Part shown: in pieces, positions 7,575-13,798 of the stretch | Numbering within the stretch: the first letter of the stretch is position 1 | Layout of the letters: each line of letters opens with the position of its first letter | Assembly (NCBI GenBank): GCA_020724125.1 | Contig: DYHM01000005.1 | Coordinates: forward strand, 1 to 16,345 | Direction: 5' to 3' | Source: Patescibacteria group bacterium | GTDB lineage: Bacteria > Patescibacteriota > Minisyncoccia > Minisyncoccales > CG1-02-41-26 | Length of the DNA stretch: 16,345 nt | Program-made: the position numbers and the translations under genes | Notes under the pieces: generated by a model | Database searches by the model: none | Told to the model about the DNA's origin: nothing | Seen by the model: only the letters and a program-made list of their open reading frames with translations

Positions 7575-7982
7575 TTATCTGGGTAAAACCTCTATTTCCT
7601 GTCCCTTTTTTAAAAAAACAACAGCTTTTTTATATCCTTGACGCCAACCTAATGTTCTACCCAATTTTCTTCTTTTTGGCGGAATGTTTATTATTCTCAC
7701 TTTTATTACTTTTACTCCATAAATTTTTTCAATGGCCTTTTTTATCTCTGTTTTATTAGCCTTAGGATAAACCCTAAAAACATATTGATTTTGTTTTGCC
7801 AAATAACTTGATTTCTCGGCAATATGAGGCGATTTTAAAACCTGCGGAATTATCCCCTTTTTAATTGGCTTACCAACAACTTCTTTTTTAAGAAGAACCA
7901 TTTCTTTTTTTTCTTGTTTTTCTTCTTCCTTTTTTATTGCTTTTTCTTTCTTTTTTTTAAAAAATTTTTTAAAAAAATTCAT
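7575..7982 (-). CDS. rplW: Large-subunit ribosomal protein uL23, N-terminal extension
   Basis: uL23 lies at the exit of the nascent-chain tunnel and docks trigger factor and SRP. Residues about 46-135 are the family domain: LKSPHIAEKSSYLAKQNQYVF, KTEIKKAIEKIYGVKVIKVR and the basic loop RRKLGRTLGWRQGYKKAVVFL. The first 45 residues are an added lysine- and glutamate-rich arm (FKKFFKKKKEKAIKKEEE and so on), absent from the common form of about 95 residues. The arm could reach ribosomal RNA or the tunnel exit; that is inference. It lies between rplD (48-base gap) and rplB (88-base gap), in the usual S10-operon order. Confidence 0.94.
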   Translation of the reverse strand: MNFFKKFFKKKKEKAIKKEEEKQEKKEMVLLKKEVVGKPIKKGIIPQVLKSPHIAEKSSYLAKQNQYVFRVYPKANKTEIKKAIEKIYGVKVIKVRIINIPPKRRKLGRTLGWRQGYKKAVVFLKKGQEIEVLPR

Positions 7983-8030
7983 ATATATTTAAAAATTTTA
8001 TAAATTTTTCTCAACATATATTTTAAAAAT

Positions 8031-8705
8031 TTATAAATTTCTTTTTGGACTAAAAGTCTTTTCTATCACTTCTATTCCTTGTTGGGGTATAATGAGATAT
8101 TTATACTTTAAAACCTCTAAAACATTGAGGTCTTTTGCTTGAATAGTCATTGTTTTAGGGATATTGCGGCTTGCCCTGACAACGCTTTCATCTTTTTGGG
8201 GTAAAACAATTAAAACACTTTCTGGTTTTTTACTTTTTTTTATTTGCTGGACATTAAAGTTTTTTATTTGATTTTTAATTATCTCTTTCATTAATTTGGT
8301 TTTTGGTTGTTCAAGACGCAACTCGTCTAAAATCAAAAGTAATCCATTTCTTGCTTTTTCCGTTAAAACCATAAAAAGAGATTTCCTTCTCATTTTTTTA
8401 GGAATTATTTTTTTGAAAACCTTTTCTTTGGTGGGCCCAAAAGTTACTCCGCCATGCCTCCAAATCGGAGATCTAATTGAACCATGTCTTGCCCGGCCAG
8501 TGCCTTTTTGACGCCAGGGTTTTCTGCCGCCGCCCCTTACCTCGGCCCTGTCTTTAACTTGAACTGTACCCTGTCTTTGATTTGCCATTTGGGAAATAAC
8601 CACTTGACGCGCCAAATCAGGATTTAATTTCACATCAAAAATTTTCGGCGGTAATTTTTTTTGACCAACCTTTTCTCCATTTTGATTATAAACATTAACT
8701 AACAT
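8031..8705 (-). CDS. rplD: Large-subunit ribosomal protein uL4
   Basis: uL4 binds 23S rRNA and lines the exit tunnel; in some bacteria it also represses the S10 operon. The 224-residue sequence shows the tunnel-loop motifs RQGTVQVKDRAEVRGGGRKPWRQKGTGRARHG (start and end quoted separately as RGGGRKPWRQKGTGRARHG), then SPIWRHGGVTFGPTKEKVF and KKMRRKSLFMVLTEKA. The family C-terminus with LNVLEVLKYKYLIIPQQGIE is present. The gene is first in its strand block: upstream there is a 280-base gap and then divergent genes. rplC and rpsJ, which normally precede it, are not here. Confidence 0.95.
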   Translation of the reverse strand: MLVNVYNQNGEKVGQKKLPPKIFDVKLNPDLARQVVISQMANQRQGTVQVKDRAEVRGGGRKPWRQKGTGRARHGSIRSPIWRHGGVTFGPTKEKVFKKIIPKKMRRKSLFMVLTEKARNGLLLILDELRLEQPKTKLMKEIIKNQIKNFNVQQIKKSKKPESVLIVLPQKDESVVRASRNIPKTMTIQAKDLNVLEVLKYKYLIIPQQGIEVIEKTFSPKRNL

Positions 8706-8986
8706 AATTTTAAAATATTCATTTTCTGATTGAAATTTAGGTTTATTTTTTTGAATTCAATTTAACACAAAATTAAAATTCCGCAATAGGGCTTGCAAGA
8801 TTAAATTATTTCTAATTTTAGCGCGCGGCTCTTTCTTTAAAAAGCATGTCCAAATTTTCGCGATCCTAAAAATTTGGATAAAATATTTATAAGGAGGATC
8901 CTAATCGCGCTTTATTCTTGCCTAATTTATGTTATGATTCAATCAAATTAAAGAAAAAATCTTTTCAGACGTTTATTTTTATCGCT
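8706..8986. other. Divergent intergenic region of rplD and DUF5674 gene
   Basis: It should hold the promoters of both flanking units. On the minus strand I see only a weak candidate for rplD (TTGCGG about 16 bases ahead of TAAATT, near 8760-8790). On the plus strand TATGAT (8933-8938) is a fair -10 box without a convincing -35. An inverted repeat ccaaattt/aaatttgg lies at about 8849-8876. A perfect AAGGAGG lies at 8891-8897 but no start codon with a gene follows it at normal distance. Confidence 0.4.
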
Positions 8987-9334
8987 ATGAAAATTATTAA
9001 AAGCCCGATTAAAAAATCCGAACTTTTAGAAATAGCAAATGAAAAGTTCGGCGACATTGTAAAAGCAGTGGTTGATGTGGAACAGGAAATTATGGCTGTT
9101 GACGGAGAGCTTCACGCCGACGAAGAAGTTTTATTAATGGAAAATGAGGGTTCAAAAAGAGAAAACACTTGGGGAATTAATATTTATCCCCAAAAAAAAT
9201 CAGAAAAAGAATGGATTGAATTTGATTCGTTGATTAATTTGAAGCCGGCTTTTGGCAATCGCTCGCGAGAAGTTGAAAGCGAAGAAATTAAAGAAAAAAT
9301 TAAACAAATAGTTAAAAAATTAATTATTAGATGA
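8987..9334 (+). CDS. DUF5674 family protein
   Basis: The 115-residue protein has the pattern I know from DUF5674: MKIIKSPIKKSELLEIA at the start, FGDIVKAVVDVEQEIMAVDG (27-46), the GELHADEE patch, NTWGINIYP, WIEFDSLINLKPAFGNRSREV and a helical IKEKIKQIVKKLI end. The family is common in candidate-phyla genomes and has no known function. I place the start at the ATG at 8987. The frame remains open further upstream, but the residues there do not match the family. There is no clear ribosome-binding site. The stop overlaps the start of the next gene by four bases (ATGA), so the two are translationally coupled. Confidence 0.82.
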   Translation: MKIIKSPIKKSELLEIANEKFGDIVKAVVDVEQEIMAVDGELHADEEVLLMENEGSKRENTWGINIYPQKKSEKEWIEFDSLINLKPAFGNRSREVESEEIKEKIKQIVKKLIIR

Positions 9335-9669
9335 GTTTTCAACATAAAACATTGGCAACTGGCCGTTGGCAAAAACTTTCTTTAGTCGAGCAAATGGCAA
9401 ATATCGGCAGCGAAGTAAATAGGGCTTTGAATTGGCAAAACAAAGACCAAGTCCTTTTTAAGAGAGCAATAGAGAGGGGCTTGGAACTTTTTGATTTAAC
9501 CCTTGAAGATCCGCGCTGGCGCGGCCGGCTCCGGGAAATTGCCCGAGGCCGCGAGGTTTTTTGCGACGCAGTTTATGGCGGGAGTTTTTATAAAAGTTCA
9601 TTGGCAGACCTTGTTCGTTATTTTAACCACTTTGCCTTGGCTGTAACGAAAAGTCCTAAAACTTGTTAA
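9331..9669 (+). CDS. Small conserved protein coupled to DUF5674
   Basis: The 112-residue protein has no named family that I can give. I recognise a pattern seen often in candidate-phyla genomes: GRWQKLSLVEQMANIGSEV (11-29), then RAIERGLELFDLTLEDPRW and a late REIARGREVFCDAVYG. It looks all-helical, soluble and without a signal peptide. The four-base overlap with DUF5674 suggests the two products act together. The only cysteines are in EVFCDA and at the very end. The unit ends near a minus-strand terminator at 9702-9728, where it meets the pilin gene coming the other way. Confidence 0.72.
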   Translation: MSFQHKTLATGRWQKLSLVEQMANIGSEVNRALNWQNKDQVLFKRAIERGLELFDLTLEDPRWRGRLREIARGREVFCDAVYGGSFYKSSLADLVRYFNHFALAVTKSPKTC

Positions 9670-9701
9670 AAAATGTATTTGAATTGAAAAAAAGAATAAA
9701 A

Positions 9702-9728
9702 CAGCCGCCGGCGAGAAGCCGACGGCTG
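9702..9728 (-). terminator. Rho-independent terminator of the pilin gene
   Basis: The hairpin cagccg-c-cggc / gccg-a-cggctg has one mismatch and a gagaa loop. On the minus strand it is followed by ttttattctttttttc (the A-rich stretch at 9686-9701). It lies about 90 bases past the stop of the minus-strand pilin gene. The plus side has no T-run, so it does not terminate the DUF5674 pair well. Confidence 0.72.
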
Positions 9729-9817
9729 AAATAAAAAATCAAAAATTTCCGCGAAATCGCGAAAAAACAAAATTTCTTATCTTTTTAAAAACGAGAATAA
9801 GCAAGTGGTTCTAAAAA

Positions 9818-10231
9818 TTACCCTAAACCTACTATAAACTTAATCATGCCCGGGAATAGTTTAGCTAAAAAGGCCAATATTAAACCAATAATAGAGTATC
9901 TAATAATTCCCCTGCCCTTTTCTGTTTTAGCTGGGTCACCAGCCGCTGTGATATAAATTCCGCCGCCAATCACCAACATAATAACAGACAAAAGAAGAAC
10001 TACATAGAAAACATAATCACTAACAGTGTAAATAGCATTAAAAAGACAACACATTCCTACTTTTACGGTGGCACCCTTTACGCACGTGGCATCAATTTTC
10101 GTTAAATCATATTTTATTGTACATTCTTCTTTGGGTGTATCAGGAGGAAATGTTTGCGCTTCAATATTTACTGGCGCTATTAATCCAGTTAAAAAGAGAA
10201 TCAAAATTAAGCTCGCTAAAATCTTTTTCAT
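9818..10231 (-). CDS. Type IV secretion-type pilin (VirB2/TrbC-like)
   Basis: The 137-residue protein matches the small T4SS pilin family (PF18895-like) found in many candidate-phyla genomes. A signal peptide covers residues 1-25, with likely cleavage after IEA. The short exported part has four cysteines (37, 50, 60, 61). Two membrane segments follow (about 70-96 and 110-134), joined by a loop with the family signature YITAAGDPAKTEKGRG. Mature products of this kind are thought to assemble in or on the membrane. No VirB4-type ATPase or other secretion gene is in the window, so a working machine cannot be claimed. A second pilin lies at 10858, with hicB-hicA between the two. Confidence 0.82.
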   Translation of the reverse strand: MKKILASLILILFLTGLIAPVNIEAQTFPPDTPKEECTIKYDLTKIDATCVKGATVKVGMCCLFNAIYTVSDYVFYVVLLLSVIMLVIGGGIYITAAGDPAKTEKGRGIIRYSIIGLILAFLAKLFPGMIKFIVGLG

Positions 10232-10343
10232 TTTTTAAGTATATTTTGAATTTTTATAAAAATAACCGACCTTTGGTAAAAATATTAACTCCCTCAAAAG
10301 AAAAGTCAAGACCTTATTTTGAATTTTGGTTTTTTTATCAATG

Positions 10344-10565
10344 TTAAATTTCAAACTCTTTCCGTGATTTTTCAGTTTGTTTAATGATGTGAAGAATAAC
10401 AAAAACCGTAATCTCGCGGTGATGTGGCATCCATGTTGTTAAAATCTGTCCGTCATCTCTTCTTTTTTTGAAAGTAATATGTTTCCCCGTCCTAACTTCT
10501 TTAAAACCGTTATTTTTAAGAATTTGAATTACTTTCTTTTGAGGCAGGGGCTTAAATCTTCCCAT
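10344..10565 (-). CDS. hicA: HicA-type mRNA interferase toxin
   Basis: The 73-residue protein fits HicA, a double-stranded-RNA-binding-fold toxin that cleaves mRNA. It has LPQKKVIQILKNNGFKEVR, then GKH with the catalytic-type His29 (family G-S-H or G-K-H), then a strand with VPxH-like MPHHREIT and a C-terminal helix. Its start overlaps the upstream hicB by 14 bases, the usual tight linkage of antitoxin and toxin. Here the antitoxin gene comes first. The length of 73 is normal. Confidence 0.85.
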   Translation of the reverse strand: MGRFKPLPQKKVIQILKNNGFKEVRTGKHITFKKRRDDGQILTTWMPHHREITVFVILHIIKQTEKSRKEFEI

Positions 10566-10809
10566 AAAGAAATTTTTCTAAAATTGGTATTTGAATATAA
10601 GTTAAAGAAATGGGAACATTTTCTTTAAATGAAGGTTTTAATACATCAGGATCGGAAAGATATTCTTTAATTAAATCTCCCATATTCTCCTTAACTTCTT
10701 TTTCGGTTCTTCCTTGGGTGGCGATATTTAAAATAGGACATCCGGCCACAAACCACTTTTTTTCTTTAGTAATAAAAATTGGAAATGGAAATTGAATTAG
10801 TTTTGCCAT
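10552..10809 (-). CDS. hicB: HicB-type antitoxin
   Basis: The 85-residue protein fits the partial RNase-H-like fold of HicB: FPIFITKEKKWFVAGCPIL (residues 8-26), then ATQGRTEKEVKENMGDLIKEYL. I see no separate DNA-binding domain; the C-terminal part (SLTYIQIPILEKFLYGKI) is short, so autoregulation is uncertain. I chose ATG at 10809, giving MAKLIQFPF. The frame continues five codons upstream to a TTG, which is a poorer start. It precedes hicA and overlaps it by 14 bases. Confidence 0.85.
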   Translation of the reverse strand: MAKLIQFPFPIFITKEKKWFVAGCPILNIATQGRTEKEVKENMGDLIKEYLSDPDVLKPSFKENVPISLTYIQIPILEKFLYGKI

Positions 10810-10857
10810 ATGTTTTTTTAACAAACTAAGGAAAAAAATAAATTAAAAATTAATCTT

Positions 10858-11355
10858 TTATGCTCCTAAAACAAATCTTATTACGCTGATAAACGCTTTT
10901 ACCATCAGAATAACAACCAAACCAACGATTGTCCAGGTGGCAATGCTTTTGCCGGTTTTAACTTTGTTTTCATTGCCAGCCGCGGTAATAAAATAACCGC
11001 CAGCCAAGACAAACATTAAGGGAGCCAGAATTAAACCAATATAGAAAATCCAATTACTAACGCTTTCAACAAGGCACTCAATTTTAGTATATTTAGTTGG
11101 TGGACAAATAATTACAGTTTCCTGGGGGTTTTGGATAACACATATTCCTTCTTTCTTGTTATCTGTTGAGTCAGGGTCACAGGCGCAATATGGACGGCTC
11201 GTCGGAGGACAATCATTGTTGCTATTACACTCGCCCTCACATTTATTTTGAGTTACGTTTTGACTTAAAACAAAATCCGGTCCAAAAACTATTAGGATTA
11301 AAAAAACCAATAAAATAAATTTAATTGCTAATTTATAATTAAAACGCAAAACCAT
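10858..11355 (-). CDS. Cysteine-rich type IV secretion-type pilin
   Basis: The protein has a signal-like hydrophobic start, an extracellular part rich in cysteine, then two membrane segments around YFITAAGNENKVKTGKS, the same layout as the pilin at 9818. The exported part has eight cysteines in about 60 residues (KCEGEC, DC, PYCAC, GIC, IIC, IEC), a pattern that suggests up to four disulfides. I place the start at ATG 11355 (MVLRFNYKL). The reading frame also has an ATG at 11382, but that lies in a run of ataacac repeats and adds a peptide with no homologous feel. Which start is used cannot be settled here. Confidence 0.75.
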   Translation of the reverse strand: MVLRFNYKLAIKFILLVFLILIVFGPDFVLSQNVTQNKCEGECNSNNDCPPTSRPYCACDPDSTDNKKEGICVIQNPQETVIICPPTKYTKIECLVESVSNWIFYIGLILAPLMFVLAGGYFITAAGNENKVKTGKSIATWTIVGLVVILMVKAFISVIRFVLGA

Positions 11356-11378
11356 ATACTTAAATGTTGTTCTATGTT

Positions 11379-11405
11379 CCATGTTATGTGTTATGTGTTA
11401 TGTGT
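11379..11405. repeat. Tandem 'ataacac' repeat
   Basis: Just upstream of the cysteine-rich pilin, gttatgt is repeated three times or so (on the minus strand ataacacataacacataac). It fills the 24- to 50-base gap between the methyltransferase stop and the pilin start and makes the ATG at 11382 unreliable. Confidence 0.6.
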
Positions 11406-11406
11406 T

Positions 11407-11928
11407 TTATTTTTTCCCAAACAATAAACCATAATGATAACTGCCAGCATTGAACTCTTTTTTTATTTGAAAATCATTCTCAGCTGCCATTTTTTTTACT
11501 TCAGCGGGCAAAACCTTGCCATCCCGAGGCCCAAAAGGAGAATTGAGGTTCCAATCAACAATTAAAGCATTGCCTCCTGTTTTTAAAACCCGTCTCGCTT
11601 CTTTAAAAATCGCTTTTCGGTTTTCCGACTGAAACAAAAGACTGGTCATTAAAACTAAATCGCAGGAAGAATTTTTTAATTCAGGAATTTCTTTTTCCGC
11701 ATCGGCCAAAATGGTTATGATATTATTAACCTTTCCCAAACCCATCCGGCTTTTTAAAGCCGAAAGAGATTCTTCTTTAATGTCTATGGCATAAACCTTG
11801 CCTTGTTCTAATCGCTGAGCCAAGGGAATAGTCCAACCGCCTGAACCGCAACCAAAATCAGCGGCAATAAAATCCGACCGAAGGGAAATTTGATTTAATA
11901 CTTGATTGGGGTCTAAAAACTCAGGCAT
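11407..11928 (-). CDS. Class I SAM-dependent methyltransferase
   Basis: The 173-residue protein (counting from ATG 11928) has a Rossmann-type methyltransferase fold. Motif I, ADFGCGSGG (23-31), binds S-adenosylmethionine; the acidic end of strand 2 is VYAIDIKEE; motif IV is DLVLMTSLLFQ; then ARRVLKTGGNALIVDW. It is a short stand-alone enzyme with no extra target domain, so the substrate (small molecule, protein or RNA) cannot be told. The frame is open three codons upstream to a TTG, but ATG 11928 is preferred. A run of aaattc repeats precedes the gene. Confidence 0.85.
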   Translation of the reverse strand: MPEFLDPNQVLNQISLRSDFIAADFGCGSGGWTIPLAQRLEQGKVYAIDIKEESLSALKSRMGLGKVNNIITILADAEKEIPELKNSSCDLVLMTSLLFQSENRKAIFKEARRVLKTGGNALIVDWNLNSPFGPRDGKVLPAEVKKMAAENDFQIKKEFNAGSYHYGLLFGKK

Positions 11929-11935
11929 AATTTCC

Positions 11936-11990
11936 AAGTTTTGAATTTTGAATTTTGAATTTCGAATGAATTTCGAATTTCGAATTTTGA
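11936..11990. repeat. Tandem 'aattttgaatt / aatttcgaatt' repeat
   Basis: Six or so units of gaattttgaa or gaatttcgaa in tandem lie before the methyltransferase start. The words resemble the repeats at 3721-3960. It separates the methyltransferase from the IS-rich region. Confidence 0.6.
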
Positions 11991-12171
11991 AACTTATTTC
12001 TTTTTATTAAGCAATGAAATAATTTTCCCAAAAATTAAAGTTAATTCTTGACACTCGTCCCATAATGCCTTTATTTCTTTTCTTTTTTACAAAGAAAAAT
12101 TTTATAAAGAAAAATTTTATTTCGAAAATCTTTTTTAGAACTAGCGTTATTAGTTTCCATATAATTGAAGC

Positions 12172-12244
12172 GTCGAGGAGTTTTTCTCTTATAAAACAAG
12201 GATAAATCTGTTATCATAGAAGGTGAAAAGTCGAAGGTATTAGT
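12172..12244 (+). repeat. 73-bp direct repeat, copy A
   Basis: It matches 16219-16291 at 68 of 73 positions. The first 17 bases fold as a small hairpin (12175-12179 with 12184-12188). A promoter-like pair follows: TTATAA and TATCAT separated by 17 bases. The reverse strand can be read as a peptide beginning MITDLSLFYKRKTPR that reaches a stop after about 48 codons. See the linked finding. Confidence 0.75.
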
Positions 12245-12282
12245 ATTTTAACATTAAAACTTCTATGAAGCAACCAACCGTA

Positions 12283-12358
12283 TTAAATCATCTAAAATGC
12301 AACCGAACTAAAATGCAACCGAAAAGGTATTGGTTAAATCATATAAAAGGTAACCGAA
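12283..12358. repeat. Iteron-like direct repeats
   Basis: The 16-base unit ctaaaatgcaaccgaa occurs twice in tandem (12292-12307 and 12308-12323). A degenerate 25-base longer version starts at 12283 (ttaaatcatctaaaatgcaa...) and again at 12334 (ttaaatcatataaaaggtaa...). No gene is seen in this stretch. Confidence 0.6.
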
Positions 12359-12410
12359 ATTTAAGGTAAAGTAAAGTTAAACAAGGTCGAATATACACCT
12401 CACATTCTAA

Positions 12411-12638
12411 TCACATTCTAAAATCGGACTTTGATTCGAATTCTAATAATGAATAATTGAAAAATGAATAATTGAAATTAGCGTTGTTTAAATAATCAAT
12501 GAATTTATCTGTTGATTGGTCAATGTTTTTAATAAATTCATTGCGGGTTGTTTTGCCGTGTCCATTTTTCCAGACATGTTCTTGGGGATTTTCTTCGGGA
12601 GCGCATCTGGGAAAATAGATTGTTTCAATGAAGTCATT
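12411..12638 (-). pseudogene. IS630-type transposase C-terminal fragment
   Basis: The minus-strand open stretch reads FIETIYFPRCAPEENPQEHV then WKNGHGKTTRNEF. This is the tail of a DDE transposase of IS630/Tc1 type, where FPPYxPxxNPIExxW holds the third acidic residue, here the Glu of PQEHVW. The remaining part ends in FNYS, which is typical, followed by a tandem repeat and a stop at 12411. Upstream it is cut at about 12634, exactly where the IS5-type element end begins; an in-frame stop lies at 12639-12641. All of the N-terminal two-thirds is missing, so it is dead. Confidence 0.72.
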
Positions 12639-12684
12639 CTAAAACATTAATTTTGGGTTATAATGAAAGAAATTAAAAGGTCGA
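12634..12684 (+). mobile_element. Left end of an IS5-type element
   Basis: This 51-bp stretch is found inverted at 1-51 (about five mismatches) and precedes the IS5-type transposase fragment. It contains TTATAAT at about 12659-12665, a likely transposase promoter box. The match to the inverted copy ends at 12634, which also cuts the IS630 fragment, so 12634 is probably the element border. Confidence 0.6.
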
Positions 12685-12689
12685 AATAA

Positions 12690-12974
12690 ATAATTGCCAA
12701 CAAAACTAATTTAATTATAATAACAGAAACAAGAAAGTCATATAATTCAGATTTAACCGACAAACAATGGAAAAGAATTGAACCGTTATTGCCCAAACCA
12801 GCCAAAACAGGTAGGCCGAGAAGTGACGACCGAGAAGCCATTAATGGAATCCTCTATGTACTCTCTACTGGCTGCCGTTGGAAAGATATGCCGCACGATA
12901 TTGATACTTCTCCCTCAACCAGCAATCGTCGTTTATTAAAGATGTTGTTTAATAAAGTTTTTTGTGAATTTTAG
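12690..12974 (+). pseudogene. IS5-type transposase N-terminal fragment
   Basis: The frame from about 12690 reads SYNSDLTDKQWKRIEPLLP, then PKPAKTGRPRSDDREAINGI and LYVLSTGCRWKDMPHD. This is the helix-turn-helix-like N-terminal domain (DUF4096) of IS5-family transposases. It has no ATG. Similarity fades after SNRRLLK at about 12940 and the frame stops at 12974, where a 14-bp inverted repeat begins. The DDE catalytic part is missing altogether, so this is an inactive remnant. Confidence 0.78.
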
Positions 12975-13061
12975 CAAATTGATGCCATATAAACCATTTA
13001 TTTATAAGGTTTTTTAAATGGAAAAATTATAAAAATACCTCAAAATATTATTAAACAACAT
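12942..13061. repeat. 120-bp segment bounded by 14-bp inverted repeats
   Basis: 12942-12955 (atgttgtttaataa) and 13048-13061 are perfect reverse complements. The transposase reading frame breaks at the left repeat. Size and structure recall a miniature inverted-repeat element, but no target duplication is visible. The left repeat also pairs with the eight bases just before it (12933-12940), so a chance hairpin in AT-rich DNA is possible. Confidence 0.45.
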
Positions 13062-13417
13062 TTTTTATGTTAGAAAAAACTCAGAAGTCATACCGCGCTT
13101 TTATCCGAGTCTACATCGTCAAACACTACTTAAACCTTTTATATTAGCGGAATATTGGGTTTTGAGATGATTTCAATATGTATTTCCGCGACATCTAAGA
13201 AATAAACCTTGTTTTTAGGAAATTATTTTAATATAATGAGAATGTTGAATAATTATTTTCCTTGCTGATTTGTTTCTTGATTGGCTCGCGCAAAAAATGG
13301 CTATCATGCGAATCTCCACGAATAGGAAACGAATTAACACGAATCATTTAACGGTCTAATAATTTTTTTTAAAAAAATCATTTAATTGGGATTTGGAATT
13401 TTTAATTTATTTATTTT
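12975..13417. other. Gene-free region upstream of rpsS
   Basis: This stretch has no convincing gene. It contains the right half of the 120-bp inverted-repeat segment, a 26-codon open frame at 13067-13147 with no recognisable product, a good promoter candidate at 13209-13237 and a short cgaa(tagga/tta) repeat (about 13317-13345, containing acgaattaacacgaat). It reads as decayed mobile DNA followed by the leader of rpsS. Confidence 0.5.
13209..13237 (+). promoter_or_regulatory. Candidate promoter of rpsS
   Basis: A perfect TATAAT (13232-13237) lies 17 bases after TTGTTT (13209-13214, a weak -35). Transcription would start near 13244 and leave a leader of about 170 bases before the rpsS ATG at 13418. 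It is the best plus-strand promoter in the gap. An orphan ribosomal gene must have its own promoter, which supports the call. Confidence 0.45.
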
Positions 13418-13726
13418 ATGCCCCGAAGTCTTAAAAAAGGACCATATATAGACGAAAAACTCTTGAAGAAAATCTCTAAATTAGAAAAGGGAGATAAAGC
13501 GGTAATTAAAACATGGAGTAGAGCGGCAACCATTGTTCCGGAAATGGTGGGTTTTACCTTTGCCGTTCATAATGGTAAGGAGCATATTTCAGTATGTATT
13601 ACCGAGGAAATGGTGGGTCATAAATTAGGAGAATTTTCGCCAACAACTAAATTTGTAAGGCACGGAGGGAAAATACAAAGGAAGATTGAACAAAAACAGA
13701 AAAAAACAGAAAAACAAGCCAAATAA
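13418..13726 (+). CDS. rpsS: Small-subunit ribosomal protein uS19 (orphan gene)
   Basis: uS19 sits in the head of the 30S subunit next to uS13. The 102-residue sequence is complete: [18 protein letters not shown] at the start, [43 protein letters not shown] (split as [15 protein letters not shown] and [10 protein letters not shown]) and the basic end. The last 15 residues are a lysine- and glutamine-rich tail. In nearly all bacteria rpsS lies between rplB and rplV in the S10 operon. Here it stands alone on the plus strand, 4.7 kb from the start of rplD and facing the other way, with IS remnants on one side and RNase J on the other. Confidence 0.95.
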   Translation: MPRSLKKGPYIDEKLLKKISKLEKGDKAVIKTWSRAATIVPEMVGFTFAVHNGKEHISVCITEEMVGHKLGEFSPTTKFVRHGGKIQRKIEQKQKKTEKQAK

Positions 13727-13745
13727 AAAATAACGTTTAGCGTTA
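13725..13745 (-). terminator. Weak terminator of RNase J
   Basis: On the minus strand a five-base stem taacg/cgtta (13731-13745) is followed by six T's (13725-13730 as A's on plus). It lies about 55 bases after the RNase J stop and overlaps the rpsS stop codon. The stem is weak, so the call is tentative. Confidence 0.4.
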
Positions 13746-13798
13746 ACCCATTAACTCAATAACTCTTTAACTCTTTAATTTGATTTTTGATTTTTTAA

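Noticed and set aside
8891..8897. Perfect AAGGAGG ribosome-binding site
   Set aside because: No start codon with a gene follows at 5-12 bases; the nearest TTG opens an extension of the DUF5674 frame that does not match the family.
10117..10347. Plus-strand open frame over the first pilin start
   Set aside because: Antisense to the signal peptide of the pilin and has no family features.
12080..12223. Small minus-strand gene MITDLSLFYKRKTPR... from copy A of the 73-bp repeat
   Set aside because: The frame leaves the repeat into low-complexity sequence (KIFLYKIFLCKK) and stops; no sign of a real protein.
13067..13147. 26-codon open frame beginning MLEKTQKSYRAF
   Set aside because: Too short, no recognised similarity, no ribosome-binding site, lies in decayed mobile DNA.
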